From positions 1 through 34,593 of the forward strand of contig JACQZT010000084.1 of the NCBI GenBank assembly GCA_016213755.1: 34,593 bases of DNA. Reading direction: 5' to 3'. Below the pieces are notes generated by a model. The model was given only the letters and a program-made list of their open reading frames with translations, did not search any database and was not told the DNA's origin. This document shows, one piece after another, positions 16,619-24,721 of this stretch; position 1 is the stretch's first letter, and every line of letters starts with the position of its first letter. The DNA is from Acidobacteriota bacterium (GTDB lineage Bacteria > Acidobacteriota > Terriglobia > Bryobacterales > Bryobacteraceae). A program made the position numbers and the translations under genes.

Positions 16619-18790
16619 TTACTTCAGGCGGACGGCGATTTTGTCGCGGATGCCGGCCGGGTCGAACGCGACCGAGGCGTATAACTCGGCGGGCCGGCCG
16701 GAGCGCAGGAAGCGGTCCATGCCGAAGGCGCGCTGTTCGTAGTCCGGCGACAGCAGGAAGGGGTACAGGAAACCTTTCCAGCCGTTGTGGAAAGCGAGCG
16801 CTTCGGCGCGCTCCCGGTCGGAAAGGATCGCCTGCGCCTTTTGCGGGTCGTTCCGGCGCAGATCCTCGTAAAGCTCGGGCGAGGTGGCGGCCACGATTTT
16901 GATGTCGGCGTCGCTCTCGAAGTGCGGCAGCGCCGCCAGCACGTTGGCCATCACCTGCCCGCCGCAGACCACGATGGGCAGCTTGCGCTTGCCGTTCTCG
17001 GCGTACGGTTTGAAAACGTAGGCGCCCTGCACCGCCTCGCGCGCCGGGGGCACTCCGTTGCCCCGCCGGAACACCGGCACGGGCGGCCGCACCACCGACA
17101 GCGCCACCGGCTCGCCCCGGCCGGCGGCGTGGAAGAGCATCTCGACGGCTTCATTGGCGTCGAGCGGTTTATAGACCTTGATGCCAGGGTAGGCCGAAAA
17201 CAGCGACATCCAGAACAGACCGTGGTGGGTGGGGCCGTCCTCGCCGGTCTCGGGGCCGTCGTGCGCGGCCAGCAGGATGAAAAACGCGCGCGCGTCCGGG
17301 TTTACTTCGTTCGAGATCAGAGCCATGCGCACGGAGTTGGCCATCATGACGGAGAAGACGCCGTAGCTGGCAAAGGCGGTCAGGGGGTGGAAATCGCCCG
17401 GCAGGCGGTCGCCGGCCATGGAGACGCTCATCATGGCCATGTTCTGTTCCGCGATGCCGAAGCGGATGCCGCGGCCGAGGCGGTTGTCGCGGCTCATCAG
17501 CCCGTAGACCTGCTCGGCTTTGCCGGTAAGGATCGACTTGGCCAGGTCGCCCGAGCCGATGTAGAAGAAACCGGAGTGCTTCATGGCCCAGGCGAACCAG
17601 GCCTCCGAGGCCCTGCGGGTGGGAACCAGGCCGCCCTCTTGGAACAGTAATTCGGGCGGCAGAACCTCGGGGCGCGTGAGCGACCGGTAGTCGGCCATGG
17701 GCCGGTCTCCCAGTGCGCCGCGCATGGTTTCGACGAGTTGGGTTTCGGCGGGCACCCGCGCGGCGGCCGCTTCCAGACGCGCCAGCAGGTAATCGATCTC
17801 CGCTTCGCCCAGGGCGGCCAGCACGGCCTCGATGTTCCGCTGCCCGTTGTCCGATACCTCGAAGCCCAGCTTGCGCATCGCTTCGACGTATTCGCCGTGC
17901 GCGAGCGGCATGCCGTGCGAGTCGGCGGTTCCTTCGAGCTTGCCGTAGTGCTTGCCCTTCACCGTGTGGCAGACGACGACCGCCGGCCGGCCGTTGCCGA
18001 AACCGGCGGCGGCCAGGCGGCAGGCCGAAACCAGCTCGCGCAGGTTGTGCCCGTCCGCCTCGATAATGTTCCAGCCGAAGGCGGACCAGTGAGCCAGGTA
18101 GGGCGCGGGCAGGACCTCGCCGATCGAGCCGTCGATGCCGAACGTGTTGTAGTCCAGCAGCACCACCAGGTTCTCGAGGCCCAGCTTGGAGGCCAGGTTG
18201 CGCGCCTCGTAGGTCATGCCCTCTTCGGTCTCCGCATCCCCGGCCAGGACGAACACGCGGGTCGGCAGGCCGCAGGAACGATGCAGGGCGGCCAGGCCCG
18301 CCGCCGCGGGGATGCCGTGCCCGGAGGAGCCGGTGCAGGCGTCGGCCAGAGGATACTCGGATTCGACGTGCCCGCTGGGCCCGTTCAGGCCGCGGAAGGC
18401 GGGCAGATGTTCGGGGTAGGTCATGGTCTCGCGCAGGCCGGCCGAGCGCTCGGGCGTGCGGCGCCGGACACACTCGTAGACCAGCGCCAGGAGCGCGTGA
18501 AACAGCGGGCTGCAATGGCCCGAGGACCAGACCAGGCGGTCGCGTCCGGGGTGTTTCGGGCGCGCCGCGTCGAAGCCGAAGACGCCCGAGGCGACCAGCG
18601 CCAGGGCCATTTCGGTCTTGGACGAGGACCCGCCGGGATGGCCGGAGTTGGCGCTATCCACCGCCGTAAACGCCAAACCCCGCACGATGCGGGCGAGCGT
18701 CGAAAGCCTCCGCTCGTCCAAGCCCTCCAGTTCGGCCGGAGCCTGGCCTCTCAAATCGACGTGGCGGATCGGATTGTCGGTTATCAGCAT
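16619..18790 (-). CDS. Transketolase
   Basis: The 723-residue enzyme transfers two-carbon ketol units between sugar phosphates using thiamine diphosphate. The N-terminal part has SANSGHPGGSSS and GHGIPAAAGLA, and the cofactor motif begins at GDAETEEG and ends at LLDYN. The pyrimidine domain has FGIAEQNMAM with the catalytic Glu448. A C-terminal transketolase domain follows. ATG 18790 is preferred to ATG 18802 because GGAG sits 6 bases before it, inside the longer frame. The length and single-chain layout argue against a split transketolase. It lies between the conserved block and the sugar locus, but in the opposite direction to the sugar operon, so a specific tie to that pathway is unproven. 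Confidence 0.92.
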   Translation of the reverse strand: MLITDNPIRHVDLRGQAPAELEGLDERRLSTLARIVRGLAFTAVDSANSGHPGGSSSKTEMALALVASGVFGFDAARPKHPGRDRLVWSSGHCSPLFHALLALVYECVRRRTPERSAGLRETMTYPEHLPAFRGLNGPSGHVESEYPLADACTGSSGHGIPAAAGLAALHRSCGLPTRVFVLAGDAETEEGMTYEARNLASKLGLENLVVLLDYNTFGIDGSIGEVLPAPYLAHWSAFGWNIIEADGHNLRELVSACRLAAAGFGNGRPAVVVCHTVKGKHYGKLEGTADSHGMPLAHGEYVEAMRKLGFEVSDNGQRNIEAVLAALGEAEIDYLLARLEAAAARVPAETQLVETMRGALGDRPMADYRSLTRPEVLPPELLFQEGGLVPTRRASEAWFAWAMKHSGFFYIGSGDLAKSILTGKAEQVYGLMSRDNRLGRGIRFGIAEQNMAMMSVSMAGDRLPGDFHPLTAFASYGVFSVMMANSVRMALISNEVNPDARAFFILLAAHDGPETGEDGPTHHGLFWMSLFSAYPGIKVYKPLDANEAVEMLFHAAGRGEPVALSVVRPPVPVFRRGNGVPPAREAVQGAYVFKPYAENGKRKLPIVVCGGQVMANVLAALPHFESDADIKIVAATSPELYEDLRRNDPQKAQAILSDRERAEALAFHNGWKGFLYPFLLSPDYEQRAFGMDRFLRSGRPAELYASVAFDPAGIRDKIAVRLK

Positions 18791-18805
18791 GGCGCACTCC
18801 ATTTA

Positions 18806-19096
18806 TTGTATGCTGTCAACCGGAGCGACCCTACGGACGACGAACTAGGCACCCCATTCGAGAGTATTGAAAGCGCCCAGGAGTTTGTGGATCTGCTGCT
18901 TCAGGCGATCGAGGAGGCGCGGGCGGAGATCCGCAACCAGATCGCCGCCGAACCCAATGACGCCGCCAATCGCCGCCAGGAAGCGATGAAGCTGGTGGCC
19001 TTCAAACTCGACGGCCTGGCCGGACACATCACTTCCAGCCGCCGCCTGCTCAACGACCTCCGCACCCTCCGCCGCCTCCTCCTCGAAGAACGCTAA
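18806..19096 (+). CDS. Small conserved helical protein of unknown function
   Basis: About 96 residues, with SIESAQEFVDLLLQAIEEA and a long charged helix ending LRTLRRLLLEER. The codon pattern is that of a real gene, with strong third-position GC bias. No ATG exists in frame after the nearest upstream stop region; TTG 18806 is the best visible start, but no clear ribosome-binding site precedes it, so the true start is uncertain. It is divergent from the transketolase across about 15 bases. The TAA stop is fused to repeat copy B. I recall similar short acidobacterial proteins but no function. Confidence 0.55.
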   Translation: MYAVNRSDPTDDELGTPFESIESAQEFVDLLLQAIEEARAEIRNQIAAEPNDAANRRQEAMKLVAFKLDGLAGHITSSRRLLNDLRTLRRLLLEER

Positions 19097-19117
19097 AACC
19101 GGGACAGCCTGATCTAC
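19096..19117. repeat. Dispersed 22-bp repeat after a stop codon, copy B
   Basis: Identical over 22 bases to copy A at 12511-12532. It begins on the last base of the TAA stop of the small gene at 18806 and ends one base before the GTAAGCG end of the IS66 relic. Confidence 0.85.
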
Positions 19118-19118
19118 T

Positions 19119-19253
19119 GTAAGCGTCAGAGCAACCCATCTGTTCACGCCTCGCGATTGATGGTGAACTGGATGGGTGAGCGAAGAGCACCTGGAGAAGC
19201 GACGGCGCCGGCGGAGCCAGGCGGAGATTGAGTTGTTGGTGGCGGAGTTCGAG
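19119..19253 (+). mobile_element. IS66-family left-end relic with truncated accessory-protein start
   Basis: The bases GTAAGCG at 19119 match the terminal-repeat start typical of IS66-family elements. About 55 bases later a frame opens at GTG 19176 reading EKRRRRRSQAEIELLVAEFE, the N-terminus of the IS66 TnpA-type accessory protein. The similarity stops abruptly near 19253. TnpB, the transposase and the right end are absent, so the element is a dead 5' fragment. Confidence 0.7.
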
Positions 19254-19335
19254 TCCCTGAAGCTGACCCTTGTCCCGTACTATGCCTGGAACACAACCGG
19301 GGCGCCGGCGAGATGGTCGTCTGGTTCCGGCGTTC
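19254..19335 (+). pseudogene. 3' remnant of a GH127 (beta-L-arabinofuranosidase-type) gene
   Basis: Directly after the IS66 fragment, in the same frame, the sequence reads LKLTLVPYYAWN. After a two-base frame change near 19295 it continues NRGAGEMVVWFRR. Together this is the conserved C-terminal end of GH127/DUF1680 proteins as I know it (VPYYAWxNRGxGEMxVW). The rest of the gene is missing, apparently deleted with or after IS66 insertion. It lies beside the AraC end of the sugar locus, so the lost enzyme may have belonged to it. The call rests on a short motif. Confidence 0.55.
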
Positions 19336-19346
19336 GCCGGGCTCGA

Positions 19347-20309
19347 TCAGCCGCGCAGCCGCTCCCGCTCGCCTCGCAGATGCCCCAGACGATGCTTGTA
19401 CTCGCGCGGCGTCATTTGAAGGACGTTTCGGAAGACGAGACCGAAGTAACTTTGATCGCAGAAGCCCGTTCTTTGGCTGACCTCCGCAATGGAGAGGTCC
19501 GTCTCGGCCAACAGAATCTCCGCCTTGGCCACACGGAACCGGTTCAGATAACCCACAAAGGATTGGCCGGTCACCTGCTTAAAGAACCGCATGAAGTTCG
19601 ACTTGCTCATGTGAAGCAACGACGACGCGTCCTCAATGCCCAGCGGTTCGTGGTAAAGCCGGTCGATGAGGTCGAACAGCGGTTTCAGGCGGTCGAGATC
19701 CTTCTGGCGACGCTCAAAAGCATCCTCTTCGCCGCGGTAGGCGGCGTAGTGGTTCACCAGCAGCACGAGAATCATCTTAAGGTAGGTCTTAACCGACAGG
19801 CGCGCTCTGCTTGACACCGCCGGCAACTCGGCTTGCGCGCGCTTCATGAGGCCGAAAACCTGCGCGGGGATCCCGGTGGCGGCCTGAACGACATGCGGAA
19901 ACCCCGCGTCTTGCACCAGGAACGGCATCAAGTACTCCATCTGCTCGTCGGCGTGGTCGCCTCCCATGACCAGATCCGGCAGAAAATAAAGCACCGCCGC
20001 CTTCACTCCACGGGCCCCGTAGCGGCTCATGCGATGCAGCAAAGTGCTTCCGATCAGGAAGAGGTCGCCGGGATGCAGGCTGGAGTACTGATCCTGGACC
20101 TGGTAGATAACCTCGCCGGAGGACACAAAGAGGACTTCAAAGTAATCGTGCCGGTTCATGCGGATGTCGCCATGGGGTCCAAAACGCAGAAACCGCACAT
20201 CGATCGGAAACTCGGGAGGGAAAGGCCAGACGTGAACGCTGTCCGCGTTGATCTGCGGTTCGATGATGGAGTAAGCGTCCCCCCATCGGACCCTGGATCC
20301 CAGTGGCAT
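19347..20309 (-). CDS. AraC-family transcriptional regulator with N-terminal cupin domain
   Basis: A 320-residue regulator. The N-terminal half (about 25-120) has the cupin-type sensor pattern HDYFEVLFVSSGEVIYQVQD and LHPGDLFLIGSTLLHRM. The C-terminal 100 residues carry the double helix-turn-helix: ASSLLHMSKSNFMRFFKQVTG and IAEVSQRTGFCDQSYFGLVFR ending TPREYKHR. ATG 20309 is chosen over TTG 20336, where the spacing to GGAG is zero; the ATG itself has only a weak AGGCGG. It is downstream of and co-directional with the DUF1593 gene, and both are divergent from the kinase operon. It probably senses the imported sugar and activates the locus through the 21-bp-spaced direct repeats at 21505 and 31824 (inference). 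Confidence 0.9.
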   Translation of the reverse strand: MPLGSRVRWGDAYSIIEPQINADSVHVWPFPPEFPIDVRFLRFGPHGDIRMNRHDYFEVLFVSSGEVIYQVQDQYSSLHPGDLFLIGSTLLHRMSRYGARGVKAAVLYFLPDLVMGGDHADEQMEYLMPFLVQDAGFPHVVQAATGIPAQVFGLMKRAQAELPAVSSRARLSVKTYLKMILVLLVNHYAAYRGEEDAFERRQKDLDRLKPLFDLIDRLYHEPLGIEDASSLLHMSKSNFMRFFKQVTGQSFVGYLNRFRVAKAEILLAETDLSIAEVSQRTGFCDQSYFGLVFRNVLQMTPREYKHRLGHLRGERERLRG

Positions 20310-20346
20310 AGTCCGCCTGCTCGAATACGTCGTCAACTCCAGTCAA

Positions 20347-21453
20347 TTATTCTGGCGGGTTGAGCCGTTGAGGTCGCTGGTACCAGTCCCAGCGTCTTCC
20401 CCAGTCGGAGAGAAATGCGGCCCGCCACTTACTGATCGTCTCTCTGCACTGCTCCGCGGGCAGATCGAGGTCAATGTAATAATTCGGGTAGCGAGCTTCG
20501 TCAGCGTGGCGGAACCGGCCACCCCAACTCTCCCGTGTGGGATGGTCCACGTTGCCGACGCCGCCAATCACCGGATAAAGCAGATACAACATCGACGGCG
20601 AATCGCCCTCTTTGAGTATGGTTCCACCAGGAACGCCCGGACCAGCCAGAGGGAACGCGTCGCCGGAGATCTCCTTGTACTCGCCATTGTGGTTGGAGCC
20701 GTGACCCCGGATGTGGCGCTTCACGAATTCGGCGCTGTTCCAATCACCGGCCTGGTCGCCGCCCTCGTAGACTCCCCGGAAAGTGTCGTGAGAGCGAACC
20801 GGTTGGATGCCGTTCTCGATCCACCACAGCTTGGGCCACCTGCCGGACGCCATCCCATTGAAAACGTAATCGCGGCTGGCCACGTCGGCGCGCGTGTTGT
20901 TCGAGCCAATAAAATAAATCCGGATTCCGGGCGCGATCGAGGGATCGTCGTGAAGAGCCTGCGCGACATCCGTCAGAGAACCCCACACGAGCACCCACAA
21001 GGGGCGCTTTCTGTTCTCGGGATCCGGCGCGCGGGCCCGGGAGACGATCCATCTCGACCCTTCCGTGGCGCGCCCCGCCGCCGGCGGGCCAGGATCGACA
21101 GCCCCTTGCTTCACCGCTTGCAGCAAAGAGTCCTCGGTCATCAGTTGAGGATGCCCCTGCCTCCGCAGATGCTCGACATCGACCCGGCGGATCCACTCCT
21201 TGATCTTGCTCGCGGCATTCTTCGCGCCCGGTCCCGGCGAGGAGACGATGCCTTCCACCTTCAGGATGTCCGAATAGTGAACCAGGCGATACAGCGACTG
21301 AACGTCGTCCGGGTCGCCGCCAAGGTCGGTGCTGACGAGAACACGAAACGTCTCCGTTGTTGCGGGAGCCGGCGCGGACGGCGTGCGCGCTACGGTTCCA
21401 AGGAGTGCCGCAATGATCGGCAGAATCATCCTGGGCATACTGTCCTTTACCAT
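20347..21453 (-). CDS. Secreted DUF1593 / nucleoside-hydrolase-like protein
   Basis: The 368-residue protein has an N-terminal signal-like hydrophobic stretch (MILPIIAALLGTVA). A nucleoside-hydrolase-type fold then opens with STDLGGDPDDVQSLYRL, which keeps the Asp cluster used for calcium binding in that family. WVLVWGSLTDVAQAL, IYFIGSNNTRAD and a Trp/Tyr-rich C-terminus are typical of the DUF1593 (Sde182-like) branch. Members occur in polysaccharide loci of soil bacteria; the substrate is not established, and cleavage of an N- or O-glycosidic bond is the inferred reaction. ATG 21453 lacks a ribosome-binding site. ATG 21438 has AAGGA 4 bases upstream and may be the real start. It shares a divergent promoter region with the kinase operon and precedes the AraC gene by 37 bases. 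Confidence 0.85.
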   Translation of the reverse strand: MVKDSMPRMILPIIAALLGTVARTPSAPAPATTETFRVLVSTDLGGDPDDVQSLYRLVHYSDILKVEGIVSSPGPGAKNAASKIKEWIRRVDVEHLRRQGHPQLMTEDSLLQAVKQGAVDPGPPAAGRATEGSRWIVSRARAPDPENRKRPLWVLVWGSLTDVAQALHDDPSIAPGIRIYFIGSNNTRADVASRDYVFNGMASGRWPKLWWIENGIQPVRSHDTFRGVYEGGDQAGDWNSAEFVKRHIRGHGSNHNGEYKEISGDAFPLAGPGVPGGTILKEGDSPSMLYLLYPVIGGVGNVDHPTRESWGGRFRHADEARYPNYYIDLDLPAEQCRETISKWRAAFLSDWGRRWDWYQRPQRLNPPE

Positions 21454-21504
21454 ATTGTAACCGACAGGCGCGGGACTCCAAGCGACCCGAATCGGACGCG
21501 AGGA

Positions 21505-21540
21505 TTCTCAGAAAGACGGACTCGATCCTTATAGACTTTC
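21505..21540 (+). promoter_or_regulatory. Paired 21-bp-spaced direct repeats, kinase-operon side (candidate AraC operator)
   Basis: TTCTCAGAAA at 21505 and TCCTTATAGA at 21526 start exactly 21 bases apart, two helical turns, as in AraC-family operators. They fit the consensus TYYTYAKARA together with a second pair at 31824/31845. The second half-site extends to TCCTTATAGACTTTC, matching 12 of 15 positions of 31824-31838, with transitions only. The pair ends 43 bases before the kinase ATG. Confidence 0.5.
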
Positions 21541-21582
21541 AGCCAGTGCCGGACGAGAATAAGAAGTTGCCGCAGGTGAACC

Positions 21583-23082
21583 ATGTCTGTTATTGCAATC
21601 GACCTCGGGACTACCGGATGTAAGGCCGCTGTGTTCGATGGTGGCGCGATGCTGGGTTCGGCGTACCGGCATTACTCCTACCATTCGCCCGAAGACGGTT
21701 GGGCGGAGCAGGATGCCGAACAGGTGTGGCTGCTGGTCAGCGCCACCGTCAAGGAGGCTCTGGCATCGGTTTCGACGCGTCCCGAAATCGCGGCGATTTG
21801 CGTGTCGGTCCAAGGTGACGCCATCATCCCGCTCGACCGGCGCGGAGCGGCGCTGCATCCGGCGATGCTGGGAATGGACACGCGCAGCCACCGGGAAGCG
21901 GCGGATCTCGAGGACCGCTTCGGCCGGGGCCAGCTTTACAGTGCTACCGGCATGCCCTGCGAGCCGTTGAATGCGATCACCAAGGTGTGGTGGCTGGTCC
22001 GGCGACGCCCGGAGTTGCGGAACAGGATCTGGAAGTATGTCCATTATGAAGAATTCCTGCTGATGAAGATCGCCGGAGTGCCGGCCCTCGATTTCACAAT
22101 GGCTTCCCGGACCATGGCCTTCGATCCGGCGGCCAAGGACTGGGTGGCGCCGGTGCTGGATTGCGTCGGCATCACGCCCTCGGAACTGGGAAACGTCGCC
22201 CCCTCGGGAGCGCCGGTGGGAATCATTCTGAATGCGGTAGCCGATGATTGGGGCATCCAACGCAATGCGTTGGTGGTAACGGGGGGGCACGATCAGTGCA
22301 TGGCCGCCCTGGGCGCGGGGGTCATCGATACGGACCTGGCGTGCTATTCGATGGGCACCGCGGAGGTCATCTCGACGTGCTTCGACGCTCCGCGCAGCGG
22401 TCCGGCGATGCTGGAGTGCAATTACCCCTGTTACTGCCATGTGGCGGGCGACCGCTACTTCACCATCACGCTCAATCAGTCCGGCGGATTGTCGCTGGAA
22501 TGGTTTCTGGACTTGTCGTGCGCCGGGTTTCCGGAGATGGTCGAGGGGCTCAAGATCGAACCCTCGCTGGCCATGTTTCTCCCGCACCTGGTCGGCAGTG
22601 GCACGCCGACCTGCGACCACCGCTCGCGCGGCTCGTTCCTGGGCCTTTCGCTCAAAACCGGCCGCGCCGAAATGTTTCAGGCGGTGGTGGACGCGCTGGC
22701 CTTCGAGGCGCGGCTGAACGTGGAAACGCTCGAGCGCCTCGACATCCCGATCGCGGAGTTGCGCGCCGTGGGCGGCGGATCGCGCCAGCGAAGGATCCTG
22801 GAGTTGAAAGCAACGGTGCTCAACAAGCCCATTCGCACGCTCCGGAATCCCGAGGCGGCGCTGCTCGGGGCGGCGATGCTGGCCGAGGTGGCGATTGGGT
22901 CCTTTCCCTCCCTGGAGGCTGCCTGTGAAGAGTGCGTTCATTTCCGCGAAACCATCGAGCCGCGCCTGGACGCCGTGGAATCCTACACCGCCGCGTTCCA
23001 CCGGTACCGGCAGATCCACGGGACGTTGAAGAGCTTCTATCGCAACTGGAGATCGGAATGCCCGGAGACGGTGAACGCTTAG
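21583..23082 (+). CDS. FGGY-family carbohydrate kinase
   Basis: The 499-residue enzyme should phosphorylate a ketose or polyol with ATP. The actin-like N-terminus AIDLGTTGCKAAVFD is the first phosphate-binding loop, the catalytic base is Asp237 in VTGGHDQC, and the second nucleotide-binding part holds AVGGGSRQRRILELKA and NPEAALLGAAMLA. The overall length fits xylulo-, glycero-, erythritol- and ribulokinase relatives; I cannot assign the substrate. ATG 21583 has AGGTGA upstream. It heads a nine-gene rightward operon, and its end overlaps the SIS gene by 25 bases, implying translational coupling. The isomerase four genes later suggests that its substrate is a ketose made from an imported aldose. 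Confidence 0.9.
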   Translation: MSVIAIDLGTTGCKAAVFDGGAMLGSAYRHYSYHSPEDGWAEQDAEQVWLLVSATVKEALASVSTRPEIAAICVSVQGDAIIPLDRRGAALHPAMLGMDTRSHREAADLEDRFGRGQLYSATGMPCEPLNAITKVWWLVRRRPELRNRIWKYVHYEEFLLMKIAGVPALDFTMASRTMAFDPAAKDWVAPVLDCVGITPSELGNVAPSGAPVGIILNAVADDWGIQRNALVVTGGHDQCMAALGAGVIDTDLACYSMGTAEVISTCFDAPRSGPAMLECNYPCYCHVAGDRYFTITLNQSGGLSLEWFLDLSCAGFPEMVEGLKIEPSLAMFLPHLVGSGTPTCDHRSRGSFLGLSLKTGRAEMFQAVVDALAFEARLNVETLERLDIPIAELRAVGGGSRQRRILELKATVLNKPIRTLRNPEAALLGAAMLAEVAIGSFPSLEAACEECVHFRETIEPRLDAVESYTAAFHRYRQIHGTLKSFYRNWRSECPETVNA

Positions 23083-23672
23083 AGCGGATGCGCGCGACGA
23101 TCCGGCGCGAGGCCGCGGTTCTCGAGCAGGTCGCCGCGGCCCTCGACCCGAGTGCGGCGGCGGCGGTGGACCTATTGGTTGCGACCCGGGGGCACGTGTT
23201 GGTCGGCGGGGCGGGCACGTCGAATGCAGTCGCGCGGCGGTTCGCGCATCTGCTGTCCTGTTCCGGCCAGCCGGCGGTTTTCCTGCATCCGGCCGACAGC
23301 CTGCATGGCAGCTCCGGCGCGGTGCGCCCCGAAGACACCGTGATTCTGATTTCGAAGGGAGGCACGACCCTGGAGGTGAACCGGTTTGCCGCCATCGTCC
23401 GGCAGCGCGGCGCGAAAATTATCGCCTTCACGGAGACGCCGGACTCCGAGTTGGGCCGATTGGCGGACGCCGTCGTCAAGGTGAAGATCCCCCCGGACAG
23501 CGACCCGTTCGGCATGGTTGCGACATCCAGTTCGCTGGCCAATTCCGCCGTCGCGGATGCCATTTGCGAGACGATTCTGTTCGAGAAGGGCTACACCAGG
23601 GAGGCGTTCGCCACCACTCACCCGGCCGGCGCCGTGGGAGAACGAATCCAGCGGGAAGGCATCCTCAAGTGA
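23058..23672 (+). CDS. SIS-domain sugar-phosphate isomerase (KpsF/GutQ-like, no CBS domains)
   Basis: The 204-residue protein is a single SIS domain with VGGAGTSNAVARRFAHLL, ISKGGTTLEVNRF (the sugar-phosphate loop) and the C-terminal THPAGAVGERI, equivalent to the HPGGxLG motif holding a catalytic His in arabinose-5-phosphate isomerases. It lacks the CBS pair of KdsD, so it is nearer in length to hexulose-6-phosphate isomerase (HxlB) types. ATG 23058 is chosen because GGAG ends 6 bases upstream, and the upstream part of the longer frame is kinase sequence in another frame. It overlaps the next gene through GTGA. In this operon it probably interconverts the phosphorylated sugar after the kinase step rather than serving LPS synthesis. 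Confidence 0.85.
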   Translation: MPGDGERLERMRATIRREAAVLEQVAAALDPSAAAAVDLLVATRGHVLVGGAGTSNAVARRFAHLLSCSGQPAVFLHPADSLHGSSGAVRPEDTVILISKGGTTLEVNRFAAIVRQRGAKIIAFTETPDSELGRLADAVVKVKIPPDSDPFGMVATSSSLANSAVADAICETILFEKGYTREAFATTHPAGAVGERIQREGILK

Positions 23673-24721
23673 AGGCGGTGCGGTTCGAAGGCAAGGAGAA
23701 GATGTCGGTCGCGGAACTGCCCGTGCCCGAGTGCGGCGACGGCGAGGTGTTGCTCAAGGTGGCGGCTTGCGGGATCTGTGGCGGCGACGCGCGCAGTTTT
23801 TTTTCGGGCGACCGGTTCGCGTCCCAGGGCAGGATTCCGGGCCATGAAGCCGCGGGTGTGGTAGTGGGCGTGGGCCAGGGAGTCTCGACGTGGAGAACCG
23901 GCGACCGCGTCGCCCTGGCGGCCGAGGTTCACTGTCACCAGTGCTGGTATTGCCGCCGCGAACTGTTCCAGCTTTGCGCGGACCTCAAGATTCTCGGCAA
24001 GCACATGGACGGCGGCCTGGCGGACTACATGCTTCTGACACGGGCCATCCTCGAGCGCGGCGTCGTCAACCGCGTGCCGGCGGGACTGAGCCTGCTTCAT
24101 GCCGCCGTTTCGGAGCCGATCTGCTCGGTGCTGGCAAGTCACGAAGAACTGGGAATCGAGGCCGGCGAGACGGTCGCCGTGATTGGCTCCGGGCCGATGG
24201 GCATTCTGCACTTCGAACTGTTGCGGGCGCGGGACGCGAAGACGATCCTCATAGACCTTTCGGCCGGCCGGCTGGAGAGGGCGCGTCGCGATTTTGGCGC
24301 GGCCTGGACCATCGACGCGTCCAAGGAGGACCCCGTCGCACGCGTCGGAGAGATTACCGGCGGGATTGGCGCGGACGTAGCCATCACAGCGGCGCCCTCG
24401 GCGGCGGCGGTAGCTCAATCCATCCGCCTGGTGCGCAAGCGGGGCCGGATCGGCCTATTCGGAGGAGTGCCCGCGGATCAGGCGCAGGTGGCTCTGGACG
24501 TCAACCGAATCCACTATGACGAATTGCGGATGTTGGGCAACTTTTCCTACCACCCTCGTCGGCACCGCGAGGCGCTCGAACTGCTCGCCTCCGGCCGCAT
24601 TCGTTGCGAGAGGCTCATCACGCGATACCCGATCGAGGAGACCGGCAAGGGCCTGTACGACATCCGCGACGGAAAGGTGCTGAAAGCCCTGGTGATCCCA
24701 AACAATGGAGAGTTATTGTGA
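23669..24721 (+). CDS. Zinc-dependent alcohol/polyol dehydrogenase (MDR family)
   Basis: A 350-residue NAD(P)-dependent dehydrogenase related to sorbitol and threonine dehydrogenases. Catalytic zinc ligands are Cys37 (GICGGD), His59 and Glu60 (PGHEAAG), with a further acidic ligand in SEPICSV. Structural zinc uses Cys89, Cys92, Cys95 and Cys103. The Rossmann motif is VIGSGPMGILH. The start is GTG 23669, sharing the GTGA overlap with the SIS stop; the upstream part of the longer frame is SIS sequence. Its stop overlaps the GTG of the next gene. It likely oxidises a polyol or sugar-phosphate hydroxyl in the pathway; the substrate is unknown. Confidence 0.9.
   Translation: MKAVRFEGKEKMSVAELPVPECGDGEVLLKVAACGICGGDARSFFSGDRFASQGRIPGHEAAGVVVGVGQGVSTWRTGDRVALAAEVHCHQCWYCRRELFQLCADLKILGKHMDGGLADYMLLTRAILERGVVNRVPAGLSLLHAAVSEPICSVLASHEELGIEAGETVAVIGSGPMGILHFELLRARDAKTILIDLSAGRLERARRDFGAAWTIDASKEDPVARVGEITGGIGADVAITAAPSAAAVAQSIRLVRKRGRIGLFGGVPADQAQVALDVNRIHYDELRMLGNFSYHPRRHREALELLASGRIRCERLITRYPIEETGKGLYDIRDGKVLKALVIPNNGELL

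Noticed and set aside
16619-18790. Transketolase as a pathway enzyme of the sugar operon (apulose-phosphate or sulfo-transketolase type)
   Set aside because: It is a full-length ordinary transketolase on the opposite strand, separated from the operon by other genes and relics; no evidence ties it to the pathway.
17738-18805. Upstream part of a long plus-strand frame ending at 19096
   Set aside because: Antisense to the transketolase; only the part after about 18806 behaves like a gene.
21529-23019. 496-residue minus-strand frame over the kinase
   Set aside because: Mirror image of the FGGY kinase gene with no domain of its own.
23058-23672. SIS protein as KdsD/KpsF for lipopolysaccharide KDO synthesis
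   Set aside because: It lacks CBS domains and is translationally coupled to catabolic genes, so a catabolic isomerase is more likely.
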